Source of the DNA: Candidatus Woesearchaeota archaeon
GTDB lineage: Archaea > Nanobdellota > Nanobdellia > SCGC-AAA011-G17 > UBA489
NCBI GenBank assembly: GCA_018658955.1
Contig: JABIPM010000005.1
Coordinates: forward strand, 1 to 18,961
DNA: 18,961 bases
Direction: 5' to 3'
Below the pieces are notes generated by a model that was given only the letters and a program-made list of their open reading frames with translations, was not told the DNA's origin and did not search any database. The number at the start of each line of letters is the position of its first letter. Within the stretch, counting starts at the first letter, position 1. Positions 5,683-13,161 of this stretch are shown here, one piece after another. The position numbers and the translations under genes are program-made.

Positions 5683-5781
5683 TCTTTAAGAAATGATTAA
5701 AAGTTTTAATCAGCAGTAAATATTAAATATTATAATTAAAAATTAAATCTTTTATGTTCAACTTTTCTTAAAAGTTTTAAG
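5654..5781. repeat. Three TAAAAGTTTTAA palindromes
   Basis: The core TAAAAGTTTTAA occurs at 5654-5665 (end of the recombinase gene), in the 17-bp perfect palindrome GATTAAAAGTTTTAATC at 5695-5711, and in the 15-bp perfect palindrome CTTAAAAGTTTTAAG at 5767-5781. They lie between the recombinase stop and the promoter of the 5858 gene. They may be hairpin terminators or protein-binding sites. Confidence 0.5.
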
Positions 5782-5819
5782 TAAAAACTAAAAAATATAC
5801 TTTACCAAATAACAATAAT

Positions 5820-5829
5820 ATTTATAAAT
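5820..5829 (+). promoter_or_regulatory. TATA box of the 5858 gene
   Basis: ATTTATAAAT lies about 33 bases before the GTG at 5858. TTTATAAATAAAAA is shared with the promoter of the related 1917 gene. Confidence 0.5.
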
Positions 5830-5857
5830 AAAAAAAAGAATAAAAATAAACACAGAG

Positions 5858-6121
5858 GTGATAAAGATAGTAATTGCAGACTGGTTATTGGGAAAAAGTG
5901 ATACTTTTAAGGAGATTTTATCTAATTTAAGAGATCATAAAATTAATACAAAGAATTCTTTCTCTCGTGTTAAGGATAAACATCGAGATTATGAAGCAAA
6001 AGTGAGAGAACAAGATGCAAGAATTCGAGAATTGGAAGGCATTGTGGATTCTTTGAACATTATTGAGGAAGAAATTCCTATTATTAAAAAATCAAGAAAG
6101 AAAAAGAAAGGTAAAAAATAA
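5858..6121 (+). CDS. Coiled-coil protein with basic tail (87 aa)
   Basis: Short protein related to the coiled-coil halves of the proteins at 578 and 1917. It shares the SF-[ST]-x-[VI]-K core (SFSRVKDKHRDYEAKVREQD, residues 34-53), followed by heptads (RIRELEGIVDSL) and a lysine-rich tail (KKSRKKKKGKK). It lacks the winged helix. The start is uncertain: GTG at 5858 sits inside GAGGTGAT, which itself resembles a ribosome binding site, while TTG at 5888 (MGKSDTFKEIL) would give an N-terminus more like the 1917 protein. A possible role is pairing with the winged-helix relatives through the coiled coil, with the basic tail touching DNA. This is inference. Confidence 0.65.
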   Translation: MIKIVIADWLLGKSDTFKEILSNLRDHKINTKNSFSRVKDKHRDYEAKVREQDARIRELEGIVDSLNIIEEEIPIIKKSRKKKKGKK

Positions 6122-6127
6122 CTACCT

Positions 6128-6559
6128 TTAATATTTTATTTTTATTAGCTTCCCTATTAATTCATCATTAAACTTATTTTGATTTACTTCAAGCACATAT
6201 TTGGCAGGTTTTTGAGATTTGTAATGTTCACAAGGGTCTTTTACACAAGGGTTAGCGTGTAAAACATCCACCACAATTCCGTTAGAGTCGATAAAGACCA
6301 CATCTAATGGTATTAATGTATTTTTCATCCAAAAACTTTGAGCCATATCTCTTTTAAATACAAACAACATACCACAATCCTCACATAAATTTTTTCTAAA
6401 CATCAAACCTTTAGACATTTCTTCAATTTCGTCTACTATTTCAATCTTAATTTTTTCACCTTCAACGAAAATATATGGGTGGGCACTACATCCTACCAAG
6501 AAAATAACCAATAAAGTGAGAACTAACACCCCGTAACTCCTATTTTTTAGAAAAATCAT
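6128..6559 (-). CDS. DUF192-family lipoprotein (143 aa)
   Basis: Exported protein of the DUF192 family, whose biochemical role is not established. The N-terminus (MIFLKNRSYGVLVLTLLVIF) is a signal peptide ending in a lipobox, LVGC, with the predicted lipidated cysteine at C24; the mature protein should be anchored outside the membrane. Family signatures are clear: MSKGLMFRK, GMLFVFKRD and FWMKNTLIPLDVVFIDSNG. I chose the ATG at 6559 because it begins the signal peptide and lies one base after the stop of the PAC2 gene. The longer frame from 6628 would put charged residues before the signal and overlap that gene. It is likely translationally coupled to PAC2. Confidence 0.88.
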   Translation of the reverse strand: MIFLKNRSYGVLVLTLLVIFLVGCSAHPYIFVEGEKIKIEIVDEIEEMSKGLMFRKNLCEDCGMLFVFKRDMAQSFWMKNTLIPLDVVFIDSNGIVVDVLHANPCVKDPCEHYKSQKPAKYVLEVNQNKFNDELIGKLIKIKY

Positions 6560-6560
6560 C

Positions 6561-7262
6561 TTATCCAAAGTAACTTTGGCTCTTTTCTTCAGCAGATCTT
6601 GACACTTTTTTAGCTTTGGACATAACATCTTTCAATTTGCCTTCAAATTGTTCAGCTTTTTTGATCAACGGCTGGTAATCTAAGCCTAATTTTAAATATT
6701 CATCTAAAACACACAATATTTTTGCTGCCGCTCTTGAATCTGGAAGTGTAGAATGAGTTTCTGCAAAAATACATGTATTTTTTACATCGTCTCTAACAAT
6801 TAGTGCGCCAGTCACACCAATAATAATTCCTTCATCTAAAGGTTCTCCACATTTAGACTTAAACTTTTTATTGTGGCTCAAATAATATGAATTAGGAGTT
6901 TTACCTTTCATAATTGTTTCACTACCAACACCTTCAAGACTTATAATTTCTTTAGCTTTCAAATCTTTAGCCATCTTAGCAAGAATTTCTGCAATTTTCC
7001 ATTCAAGTCCAGAAACATTCACAAGAGCATGAAGAATTAATAGGTTTTTCTTTTTAGAATAAAATATTCCTAATGGTTCAATCGGTTCTCCGTCATGGAT
7101 TGCAATAGTGGGAGTAATTTCTTCAACACGAATGTAACCAATTTTCTTGGCATCTAAATGTTTAATTAAATATTCTGTAGCAATTGTTCCTACAAGACCA
7201 AACCCTGGAAATCCTTCTACAATTGTAGGATTCTTAGGTTTAGATTTAAGTTTATACCTCAT
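6561..7262 (-). CDS. PAC2-family protein (archaeal proteasome-assembly-chaperone-like, 233 aa)
   Basis: Member of the PAC2 family, related to eukaryotic proteasome assembly chaperone 2 and archaeal PbaA/PbaB-type proteins, thought to act as ATP-independent chaperones. The family start is clear: TIVEGFPGFGLVGTIATEYL (13-32), then the TPTIAIHDGEPIEPLGIF region, and GVTGALI (about residues 149-155). The C-terminal 40 residues are helical and charged (KKAEQFEGKLKDVMSKAKKV) and may reach other subunits. The ATG at 7262 is 28 bases from a TATA box. It is the first gene of a two-gene operon with the DUF192 lipoprotein. Whether it acts on the proteasome here cannot be told from the window. Confidence 0.85.
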   Translation of the reverse strand: MRYKLKSKPKNPTIVEGFPGFGLVGTIATEYLIKHLDAKKIGYIRVEEITPTIAIHDGEPIEPLGIFYSKKKNLLILHALVNVSGLEWKIAEILAKMAKDLKAKEIISLEGVGSETIMKGKTPNSYYLSHNKKFKSKCGEPLDEGIIIGVTGALIVRDDVKNTCIFAETHSTLPDSRAAAKILCVLDEYLKLGLDYQPLIKKAEQFEGKLKDVMSKAKKVSRSAEEKSQSYFG

Positions 7263-7285
7263 TTAAAATTACTTTCTCTTCATGG

Positions 7286-7295
7286 TTTATATAAT
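7286..7295 (-). promoter_or_regulatory. TATA box of the PAC2-DUF192 operon
   Basis: On the minus strand ATTATATAAA is centred 28 bases before the ATG at 7262, predicting a leaderless transcript. Confidence 0.55.
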
Positions 7296-7311
7296 TTTCT
7301 TATAGCATAAA

Positions 7312-7321
7312 CTTTTTAAAA
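7312..7321 (+). promoter_or_regulatory. Putative TATA box of tRNA-Lys
   Basis: CTTTTTAAAA is about 39 bases before the mature tRNA 5' end, allowing a short 5' leader to be removed by RNase P. Confidence 0.45.
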
Positions 7322-7354
7322 CTCCACGTTAACATAATATCACAAAAGAGGCAT

Positions 7355-7429
7355 GGGCCCATAGCTCAGTCTGGCTAGAGCACTTGGCTCTTAACCAAGG
7401 GGTCGGGGGTTCAAATCCCTCTGGGCCCG
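7355..7429 (+). tRNA. tRNA-Lys (anticodon CTT)
   Basis: A complete cloverleaf can be folded: acceptor GGGCCCA (7355-7361) with TGGGCCC (7422-7428) and discriminator G7429; D arm GCTC/GAGC; anticodon stem CTTGG (7383-7387) with CCAAG (7395-7399); seven-base loop CTCTTAA with anticodon CTT at 7390-7392, reading AAG lysine codons; T arm with TTCAAAT loop. There is no intron, and CCA is not encoded (the next bases are CATAA). It lies between the PAC2 operon, which is divergent, and a small membrane-protein gene. Confidence 0.97.
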
Positions 7430-7439
7430 CATAAAAAAG

Positions 7440-7667
7440 ATGATAATAAGACCATTCAAATTAATATTAAACCTTTTATCTGGTTACATGTTTGTAATCT
7501 CTGCAGTAAAACAAAATATGTTAGCTGCACCCACTGCATTGTTTTCATTAATTATTTTAATTGCAAAGTCAGATGAAGAATCAAGACACAAAATATTTGA
7601 CATGGTAACAGTTGCACTTGCCACCTCATTAATTATCTTCTCAATTATTCAACATAATTATAATTAG
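7440..7667 (+). CDS. Small hydrophobic membrane protein (75 aa)
   Basis: ATG frame starting 10 bases after the tRNA. It has three hydrophobic stretches, at about 6-22, 27-43 and 54-70 (MVTVALATSLIIFSIIQ), with a charged loop (KSDEESRHK) between the last two. It is probably an integral membrane protein of two or three passes. No family is recognised. There is no room for a separate promoter, so it would be read from the tRNA promoter and released by tRNA 3' processing. Its stop overlaps the end of the convergent DUF58 gene by 4 bases. It may be real, but the evidence is composition only. Confidence 0.5.
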   Translation: MIIRPFKLILNLLSGYMFVISAVKQNMLAAPTALFSLIILIAKSDEESRHKIFDMVTVALATSLIIFSIIQHNYN

Positions 7668-8518
7668 TTTCTTAGAACTTCATAAATTGAATCAAAAATT
7701 GGCGAACTACTATTGAAACTATAAAACTCTGCACCCAATGAATCTGCAATCCATTTCAGTCTTGCATTATGTTCTTTTTTCTTATTCATGTAATTTTTTT
7801 TAGTAATCTTATCCATGAATGCATGGATAACTTCACTAGTTTCCATATCTTTTAATTTTAAATTTCCTTTTAGATCCATGTTACTTTCAACATCATCAAG
7901 AACTTGTATTAATTTAATCTCACAATTTTTAAATCTTCCAAGACTTCTTGCAATCTCATCAAGATCATAAAAAAAATCACTCACAATCACAACCATGCTT
8001 CTCGATCCTATTTTTTTTAAGTATCCTGTTAAAGAATCTTCAAACCGTGTTATCCCTTCAGCAGTTTTAGTTCTAAGGTAATCTAATGTCCTAACAAATT
8101 GAGCTTTACCCCTTCTAGGCAAAAATACCTCAAGATTATCTGAAAAAGTACTCAAAATAAACTTTTCATTTTTTTTCATTGCCATATAAGCAAAACTCAA
8201 ACCAATCATTGAAGAATATTCAAATTTAGTTATTTTGCCAGAAGCATAATCCATAGATTTACTAGCATCAATAATAATATGGACACTTAAACTTTTATCC
8301 TCTTCAAATCTTCGAATATGTAGTTTATCCGTTCGTCCATAAACTTTCCAGTCTATATCTTTAAAATCATCTCCGGAAGTATAAATTCTATGTTCTTTGA
8401 ACAAATTTCCTTTTCCACTTTCGTAACTACTTCTTTCTCCAATATAATTAGAAGAAACTCGTTTATTTACTAGTAAACACATCCGATCTAAATGTTTTAG
8501 GAAATCATCTTCAATCAT
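7664..8518 (-). CDS. DUF58 protein with VWA-type domain (284 aa)
   Basis: Last gene of the MoxR operon. The DUF58 core is textbook: the conserved block runs from GERSSYESGKGNLFKEHRIY (27-46) into SGDDFKDIDWKVYGRTDKLH and RRFEED. It is followed by a VWA-like domain with an intact MIDAS motif, D84-A-S86-K-S88 (IIIDASKSM), and VVIVSDFFYD later. No transmembrane segment or signal is seen, so it should be cytoplasmic. Proteins of this type pair with MoxR ATPases and are thought to link them to substrates or to membrane VWA partners. Its ATG overlaps the MoxR stop (ATGA), so the two are translationally coupled and probably made in fixed ratio. Confidence 0.92.
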   Translation of the reverse strand: MIEDDFLKHLDRMCLLVNKRVSSNYIGERSSYESGKGNLFKEHRIYTSGDDFKDIDWKVYGRTDKLHIRRFEEDKSLSVHIIIDASKSMDYASGKITKFEYSSMIGLSFAYMAMKKNEKFILSTFSDNLEVFLPRRGKAQFVRTLDYLRTKTAEGITRFEDSLTGYLKKIGSRSMVVIVSDFFYDLDEIARSLGRFKNCEIKLIQVLDDVESNMDLKGNLKLKDMETSEVIHAFMDKITKKNYMNKKKEHNARLKWIADSLGAEFYSFNSSSPIFDSIYEVLRN

Positions 8519-9465
8519 TTTAGAAGATATTTAATAACTGCATCAGCATCAAAATTATTTCTCTCAGCTTCAAAGTTTAAAATAATTCTATGTCTTAAAA
8601 CTGGTAAGGCCATTTCATTAATATCTTCTTTGTTAACATAATTTCTTCCTTCAATAAGGGCCTTTGCTTTACTCGCCATTAATAAGCCTAAACTTGCTCT
8701 AGGACTAGCACCAAATTCAATAAGCTCTTTATGGTTTCTAGTTTTATTTACTAAATCTACTGCATAATGTTTAATATCATTAGCAACCGGAACTTGCCTC
8801 ACCATTTTTTGCAAATTAATTATGTTTTCTTTCCCTAAAACTGGTTTTAATGAATCAATTTCCCTTTCTTCTTCAGTAAATCTATTCACAATTTCTACTT
8901 CTTCGTCAAACTTAGGATATTGTGATCTAATCTTAAATAAAAATCTGTCACACTGAGCTTCAGGTAATGGATAAGTTCCTTCCTGTTCAACTGGATTCTG
9001 TGTAGCTAAAACAAAGAAAGGTTTGTCCATCTTAAACACTTGAGTTCCGACAGTAACTTGTTTTTCTTGCATTGCTTCTAATAATGCACTTTGAGTTTTT
9101 GGTGTTGCTCTGTTAATTTCATCCATTAAAACAATATTAGAAAAAAGAGGCCCCTGTTGAAATGAAAATTCTCTTTTTCCATTTTTTTCTTCCAAAATAT
9201 GGGTTCCAATTATATCTGAGGGCATTAAATCGGGTGTTCCTTGTATTCTACTAAATTTTAAATCCATTAGTTTAGACAGACTATTTACAGTAAGAGTCTT
9301 AGCTAATCCAGGATAACCTTCAAGAAGTGCATTTGCTCCACATAAAATAGAAATAATTGTTTGTTTGATTACTTCTTCTTGTCCAACGACAATATAACCA
9401 ATATGGCTCAGAACTTCATCAATAATTGATTTTACATCTTCTGAACTCTTTAAATTTGATATCAT
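8515..9465 (-). CDS. MoxR-family AAA+ ATPase (316 aa)
   Basis: MoxR-type AAA+ ATPase, expected to form a hexameric ring that remodels or activates partner proteins with VWA domains. Motifs: Walker A GYPGLAKT (50-57), the MoxR-typical IQGTPDLMPSDIIGTHIL (74-91), Walker B IVLMDEINRA (111-120), sensor 1 ATQNP (N157), the arginine-finger region PLPEAQCDRF, and the C-terminal lid around GASPRASLGLLMASKA. Length is normal for the family. The ATG at 9465 follows GGAG with good spacing; the 50-base gap before it is one of the few intergenic spaces in the operon. The substrate cannot be told from the sequence. Confidence 0.95.
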   Translation of the reverse strand: MISNLKSSEDVKSIIDEVLSHIGYIVVGQEEVIKQTIISILCGANALLEGYPGLAKTLTVNSLSKLMDLKFSRIQGTPDLMPSDIIGTHILEEKNGKREFSFQQGPLFSNIVLMDEINRATPKTQSALLEAMQEKQVTVGTQVFKMDKPFFVLATQNPVEQEGTYPLPEAQCDRFLFKIRSQYPKFDEEVEIVNRFTEEEREIDSLKPVLGKENIINLQKMVRQVPVANDIKHYAVDLVNKTRNHKELIEFGASPRASLGLLMASKAKALIEGRNYVNKEDINEMALPVLRHRIILNFEAERNNFDADAVIKYLLK

Positions 9466-9515
9466 ACCTATAACTCCTTTCTCTTTTTACCACCTCTAGA
9501 ATAAAATTATTTTGT

Positions 9516-10277
9516 CTATTTATTAAGATTATTGTAAAATCTTTCAACTATTGATTTTTCATCTAAATTAATATCTTCGTTGAAGCTTTTATCCTGGGAT
9601 CCTCCAATTTTTCCATCAAAGTTTTGCCCTCCAACATCTTTTTCATATTCTCCCTCTGAGCCTAAATCAGCTTCATTTGCCACAGTCCCAAGTTCTAATT
9701 CAATTTCTTCTCCTCCAAGTTCTGCAAGACTTCCATCTCCTTGAACATCTGCCAAGTCTCCAATTTTAGCTTCCCCTCCACCAAAAAATCCAGTTGGGCT
9801 TCCAATTCCTTCTCCTCCAAACTCTTCAACAGTATCCAGAATATTAAATCCACTACTCTGAATATAAAATAAAAGAATCCCCAGAGCAACTAACCCTCCA
9901 AATCTTTTGATTGTTCTTTTTCCACTAATTAAATCATAAAAACCTACAAATCCCACCTTTGCAGCAACTTCATCGTTCAGATCATTAATAATCTCATTAT
10001 CTTTTCCAAAATTATCTACTGCAGTTCTCAATTGCCACTCCAATCCAGGTATTTTTTTCTCAATTTCAGAAATACTTGATCTTTTTGCAGATCTAATAAG
10101 CCCAAAAACCAAATAACCTCCACTAATGCCTACAGCAATTAAAAAACTAAGTCCAAAAAATACTAAGAATAAAGATATTAACAAACTAATCAAAATACTA
10201 TCTAAGAAACAATCAAAGAATTTAGTTAAAACCAATCTTCGTTTAATTCTAGAAACTTCTTTTCTTACATTAACCAT
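9516..10277 (-). CDS. Membrane protein of MoxR operon, glycine-rich acidic tail (253 aa)
   Basis: Unrecognised membrane protein. A basic N-terminus (RKEVSRIKRRL) precedes two closely spaced hydrophobic segments (about 27-42 and 43-62). A cytoplasmic-looking helical stretch around IPGLEWQLRTAVDNF is followed by a third hydrophobic segment (about 126-140), and then a Gly/Glu/Asp-rich low-complexity tail (150-235) ending in a short helix. The N-terminal half resembles in layout the DUF4175-type membrane proteins sometimes found next to VWA genes, but the similarity is weak and from memory. It starts 8 bases after the stop of the coiled-coil gene and precedes MoxR, so it is probably a structural partner in the same complex. 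Confidence 0.75.
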   Translation of the reverse strand: MVNVRKEVSRIKRRLVLTKFFDCFLDSILISLLISLFLVFFGLSFLIAVGISGGYLVFGLIRSAKRSSISEIEKKIPGLEWQLRTAVDNFGKDNEIINDLNDEVAAKVGFVGFYDLISGKRTIKRFGGLVALGILLFYIQSSGFNILDTVEEFGGEGIGSPTGFFGGGEAKIGDLADVQGDGSLAELGGEEIELELGTVANEADLGSEGEYEKDVGGQNFDGKIGGSQDKSFNEDINLDEKSIVERFYNNLNK

Positions 10278-10285
10278 TATGATAT

Positions 10286-10831
10286 TTAATAGTTAGAACA
10301 TTCATTTAGTGAACCATTAAATCCTGTAGAACTAACTATACACGCCTCATATTTATTTACTAAACCGCTTTGAGTTGTAAGATTAGTCTCTAGACTTGCA
10401 ATCTTGATTTCTAACTCATAAATCTCTAGTTCTAAAATGTTTTTTAACTCTCCAAGATCTGTTAATTCTGTACTAATCTCAGTTTCTGCACGAGTTTTAT
10501 TGTCCAACTCACTAATTGTTTCTGCTAAGACTGTTGTCAAGTTCAATATCTTTAAATCCTTCTCATAAGCCACATCTTCAACTTCAGCTTCTAGGTTTGC
10601 AACCTTTCCCATGTAGACAAAAAATGTAATTGCCCACAACAAAAATAAAAATATGGCTATCTTCTTTAAATTACTAATTGAGCTTCCTGAACCAATAGAT
10701 ATTTTCTCATTTCCTTTAGGTCCGCCCTTCTCAAATAAGTGTTCTTTTTTTCTTAATTCTTCAAGTTCCCTATTTACTTTATCAAGGGCCCTTTTGTCCA
10801 TTCCTTTTCTTACATCATCTAAAAAACTCAT
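10286..10831 (-). CDS. Single-pass coiled-coil membrane protein (181 aa)
   Basis: No family recognised. A charged N-terminal helix (about 1-35, RALDKVNRELEELRKKEHLF) is followed by one transmembrane segment (about 57-73, KIAIFLFLLWAITFFVYM). A long acidic coiled coil follows (about 76-165, with KNILELEIYELEIKIASLE), then a short tail with two cysteines. The positive-inside rule puts the coiled coil outside the cell. It could be a spacer or tether in the envelope working with the VWA proteins. The ATG at 10831 follows AGGAAGG at good distance. It lies 23 bases after the larger VWA gene. Confidence 0.75.
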   Translation of the reverse strand: MSFLDDVRKGMDKRALDKVNRELEELRKKEHLFEKGGPKGNEKISIGSGSSISNLKKIAIFLFLLWAITFFVYMGKVANLEAEVEDVAYEKDLKILNLTTVLAETISELDNKTRAETEISTELTDLGELKNILELEIYELEIKIASLETNLTTQSGLVNKYEACIVSSTGFNGSLNECSNY

Positions 10832-10854
10832 AATATAGCCTTCCTATTACATCT

Positions 10855-13161
10855 TTAAATATTTTTGCGTTCGGAAACAGTCCTAAACCACACATCGACT
10901 ATAAAAATAGCCATTGCTAACACCAATAGTGGCCAAATAAACAGTTCTTTTGTACCTTTTATCACTGTTTTATTTTCTTTTAAAACTGACTCCAATTCGT
11001 TCATATTCTCTCCTTTCAGAATTTTTCCTCCAGTAGAAATCACTGTTTTTTTCATCTCATCGTTAGTTCCAATATTCTCAAGTTCATCATTATAATTTAC
11101 TGCATAATTTTCATCTCCAAACTCGAAGAATCCCACTTCTTCTACAGTCTTTTTTGCTAAATAACTTCCATCAGGACTTCGTTTGATTTCAAAACCTTCT
11201 GCCTCTGGAGGTTTTCCTCCAATGATTGTAACTTCTACTTCTTTTCCAATTCTCGCATCATTAAACTCGAAGAAGTATTCATTCTTTCGTTCAGGATCTC
11301 CACTAACCCAACTAAATGATCTACTTAACAGAGTAGAACTTATTCCCGAATAAAGTTCTCCTCCCCAATTTGCGCCGCTATCTGAAGAGAGTACGCCTAC
11401 TCTTCCAAGACCTTTCCTCCAAACACTAAGTAATGGGTCCCCGCTTCCCCCAGTAACTAATAATCTTCCAGCATTTTTTGGAAGTACTTTATTCATCCCA
11501 TAAATATTTTCAATTGGAAATAATCCTTCTGTAATGAAATGAGAATCATCAAATATTTTTACTTTTCCTTCTCCACTAGAAGTTCCCGCAGGATCTCCAA
11601 ACACCAGTGCGAGTTGGTGAGATTGTCCTGCCCAGTAATATGTTCCTCCCGTAAGGTTACTTATACTTTTTAGCAAAACATTATTAGGATTTGTTCCAAT
11701 GCCTACAGAGTATATCTTTACATTATTTTGGATGGCATAATTAATAGCACCGCTAGTTTCTCCCTGACTTGATCCATCACTAAATAAAATTATATTTTTT
11801 CCACCAGACAAACTTTTCAACATATCTACACTCGCAGTTACACCATTTCCCAGGTATGTGTATCCTTCTGGAACCAAAGAGACAATATTACTTTCAACAA
11901 CAGACCTATCTTTATTTTCTAATAATCCCAAGGGCTCAATAATATATGCCTCATCATTAAATGCTACAACTCCCAAACTATGGTCATCAGTAACATCTTC
12001 AACAACACCTACAGCAAGTGCCTTTGCAACATCTGCAGCATTTCCTCCGCCATATTCTGCACCAACGCTGCTAGAAATGTCAATTAAAAGTATCACATTA
12101 ATATCTCCCATCTTTTTTCCAGTCCCTCCAACTTCAACAGGCAATAACTTTTCAAACTTACTTCCGGGATAACTTCCATCTCTTTCAAAAGAATTTTTTC
12201 CACCAACAACAAACAATCCATTTCCTTTTCCAACATATTTGTTTAGATCTGCAACCTTATCTCCAAAACTATCAACAGGTTTGTCATCTATAACAACTGC
12301 ATGATATTTATCAAGACCATATAGTCCTCCAACTTCAACAGAGTATAACTTAGAGAGAAGTTTTTCTAACCTTGTTCCAGCAGAACCAAACAATAAGATT
12401 TTAGGTTTTTCTACAACTTTAACACTCTTATAATAAACATTATTTTTTTCAAAGAAATCATCTCCTCCAATACTTGCAACTAATTCATGATATCCTTCTG
12501 AAAATTTGGCAGAATATTCTATTTCAGTTCCGAATTGAGAAACAACTTCTTTTCCATCAACCACTAAACTAACTCTTTGAGCAGTATTATCAGTTCCACT
12601 AACAATTACAGTAAACTGTGCTTCCGTATCTGGTCCAATTTTAGAAGGCCCTACAATTTTTACAGAGTAGTCAGATTCCTTTAAGTCCCTTTCAAATAAG
12701 TTTAAACTTAAGTTTTCAATCCTTGAAATTTCCAAAACTTTATTCCAATTAACACCTTCATTTATCTGCCCATCACTAAACAATAATACATTCTCACCCC
12801 TTCTAAATGAGGTAATGATTTCTTCACCAATATCTGAAGTTAATTTAGTCCCAATTAATTTATGTTTAGCACCCACTTTCTTTTTTAGACCATTAATAAA
12901 TCGTTCATCAATATTTCCTCCAAAAAGATCATATGAGTTACTTTCATCTTCCAATATCACTAACTTATTTTTCCCACCGCTCAAAATACTATCTAGAGAG
13001 TAAGGTTCAGAAATTGCCAACACAAGTAGAACTAATATCAAAATTCTAGTCCAATACAGTCTTCGGTTAGTCCTAGCAAAAATAAATATGCCCAATAAAA
13101 TTAAAATAAAGAATAAAAGATACTCTGGAGCAGCAAATAAATTAGAGAAAAAACTAAACAC
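10855..13161 (-). CDS. Membrane protein with GATase-like and VWA domains (768 aa)
   Basis: Large membrane-anchored VWA protein. Two N-terminal transmembrane segments (about 15-31 and 38-51) are followed by an extracytoplasmic region with a beta-rich domain (about 170-250), a class I GATase-like fold (about 253-340, KILLFGSAGT to GLFVVGG), and a VWA domain with an intact MIDAS D361-I-S363-S-S365 (ILLIDISSS). A last transmembrane segment lies near 733-752. Many BatA-type and archaeal VWA proteins have this layout. A longer TTG-started frame reaches 13206, but I prefer GTG at 13161: AGGAGAG lies 6 bases before it, and the overlap with the preceding gene shrinks to 8 bases. It probably works with the 597-residue VWA protein as the membrane platform for MoxR and DUF58. 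Confidence 0.88.
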   Translation of the reverse strand: MFSFFSNLFAAPEYLLFFILILLGIFIFARTNRRLYWTRILILVLLVLAISEPYSLDSILSGGKNKLVILEDESNSYDLFGGNIDERFINGLKKKVGAKHKLIGTKLTSDIGEEIITSFRRGENVLLFSDGQINEGVNWNKVLEISRIENLSLNLFERDLKESDYSVKIVGPSKIGPDTEAQFTVIVSGTDNTAQRVSLVVDGKEVVSQFGTEIEYSAKFSEGYHELVASIGGDDFFEKNNVYYKSVKVVEKPKILLFGSAGTRLEKLLSKLYSVEVGGLYGLDKYHAVVIDDKPVDSFGDKVADLNKYVGKGNGLFVVGGKNSFERDGSYPGSKFEKLLPVEVGGTGKKMGDINVILLIDISSSVGAEYGGGNAADVAKALAVGVVEDVTDDHSLGVVAFNDEAYIIEPLGLLENKDRSVVESNIVSLVPEGYTYLGNGVTASVDMLKSLSGGKNIILFSDGSSQGETSGAINYAIQNNVKIYSVGIGTNPNNVLLKSISNLTGGTYYWAGQSHQLALVFGDPAGTSSGEGKVKIFDDSHFITEGLFPIENIYGMNKVLPKNAGRLLVTGGSGDPLLSVWRKGLGRVGVLSSDSGANWGGELYSGISSTLLSRSFSWVSGDPERKNEYFFEFNDARIGKEVEVTIIGGKPPEAEGFEIKRSPDGSYLAKKTVEEVGFFEFGDENYAVNYNDELENIGTNDEMKKTVISTGGKILKGENMNELESVLKENKTVIKGTKELFIWPLLVLAMAIFIVDVWFRTVSERKNI

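Noticed and set aside
6560..6628. Longer N-terminus for the DUF192 protein (start at 6628)
   Set aside because: It would place 23 charged residues before an evident signal peptide and overlap the PAC2 gene; the ATG at 6559 is better placed.
7400..7430. Integration of an element into the tRNA-Lys 3' end
   Set aside because: The tRNA 3' sequence is not repeated elsewhere in the window, and the recombinase gene is 1.7 kb away with its own candidate site.
10865..13003. Plus-strand frames opposite the large VWA gene (10865-11095, 11858-12172, 12815-13003)
   Set aside because: They are antisense shadows of a well-supported VWA membrane protein, with Ser/Pro/Thr-rich composition typical of reverse-strand reading.
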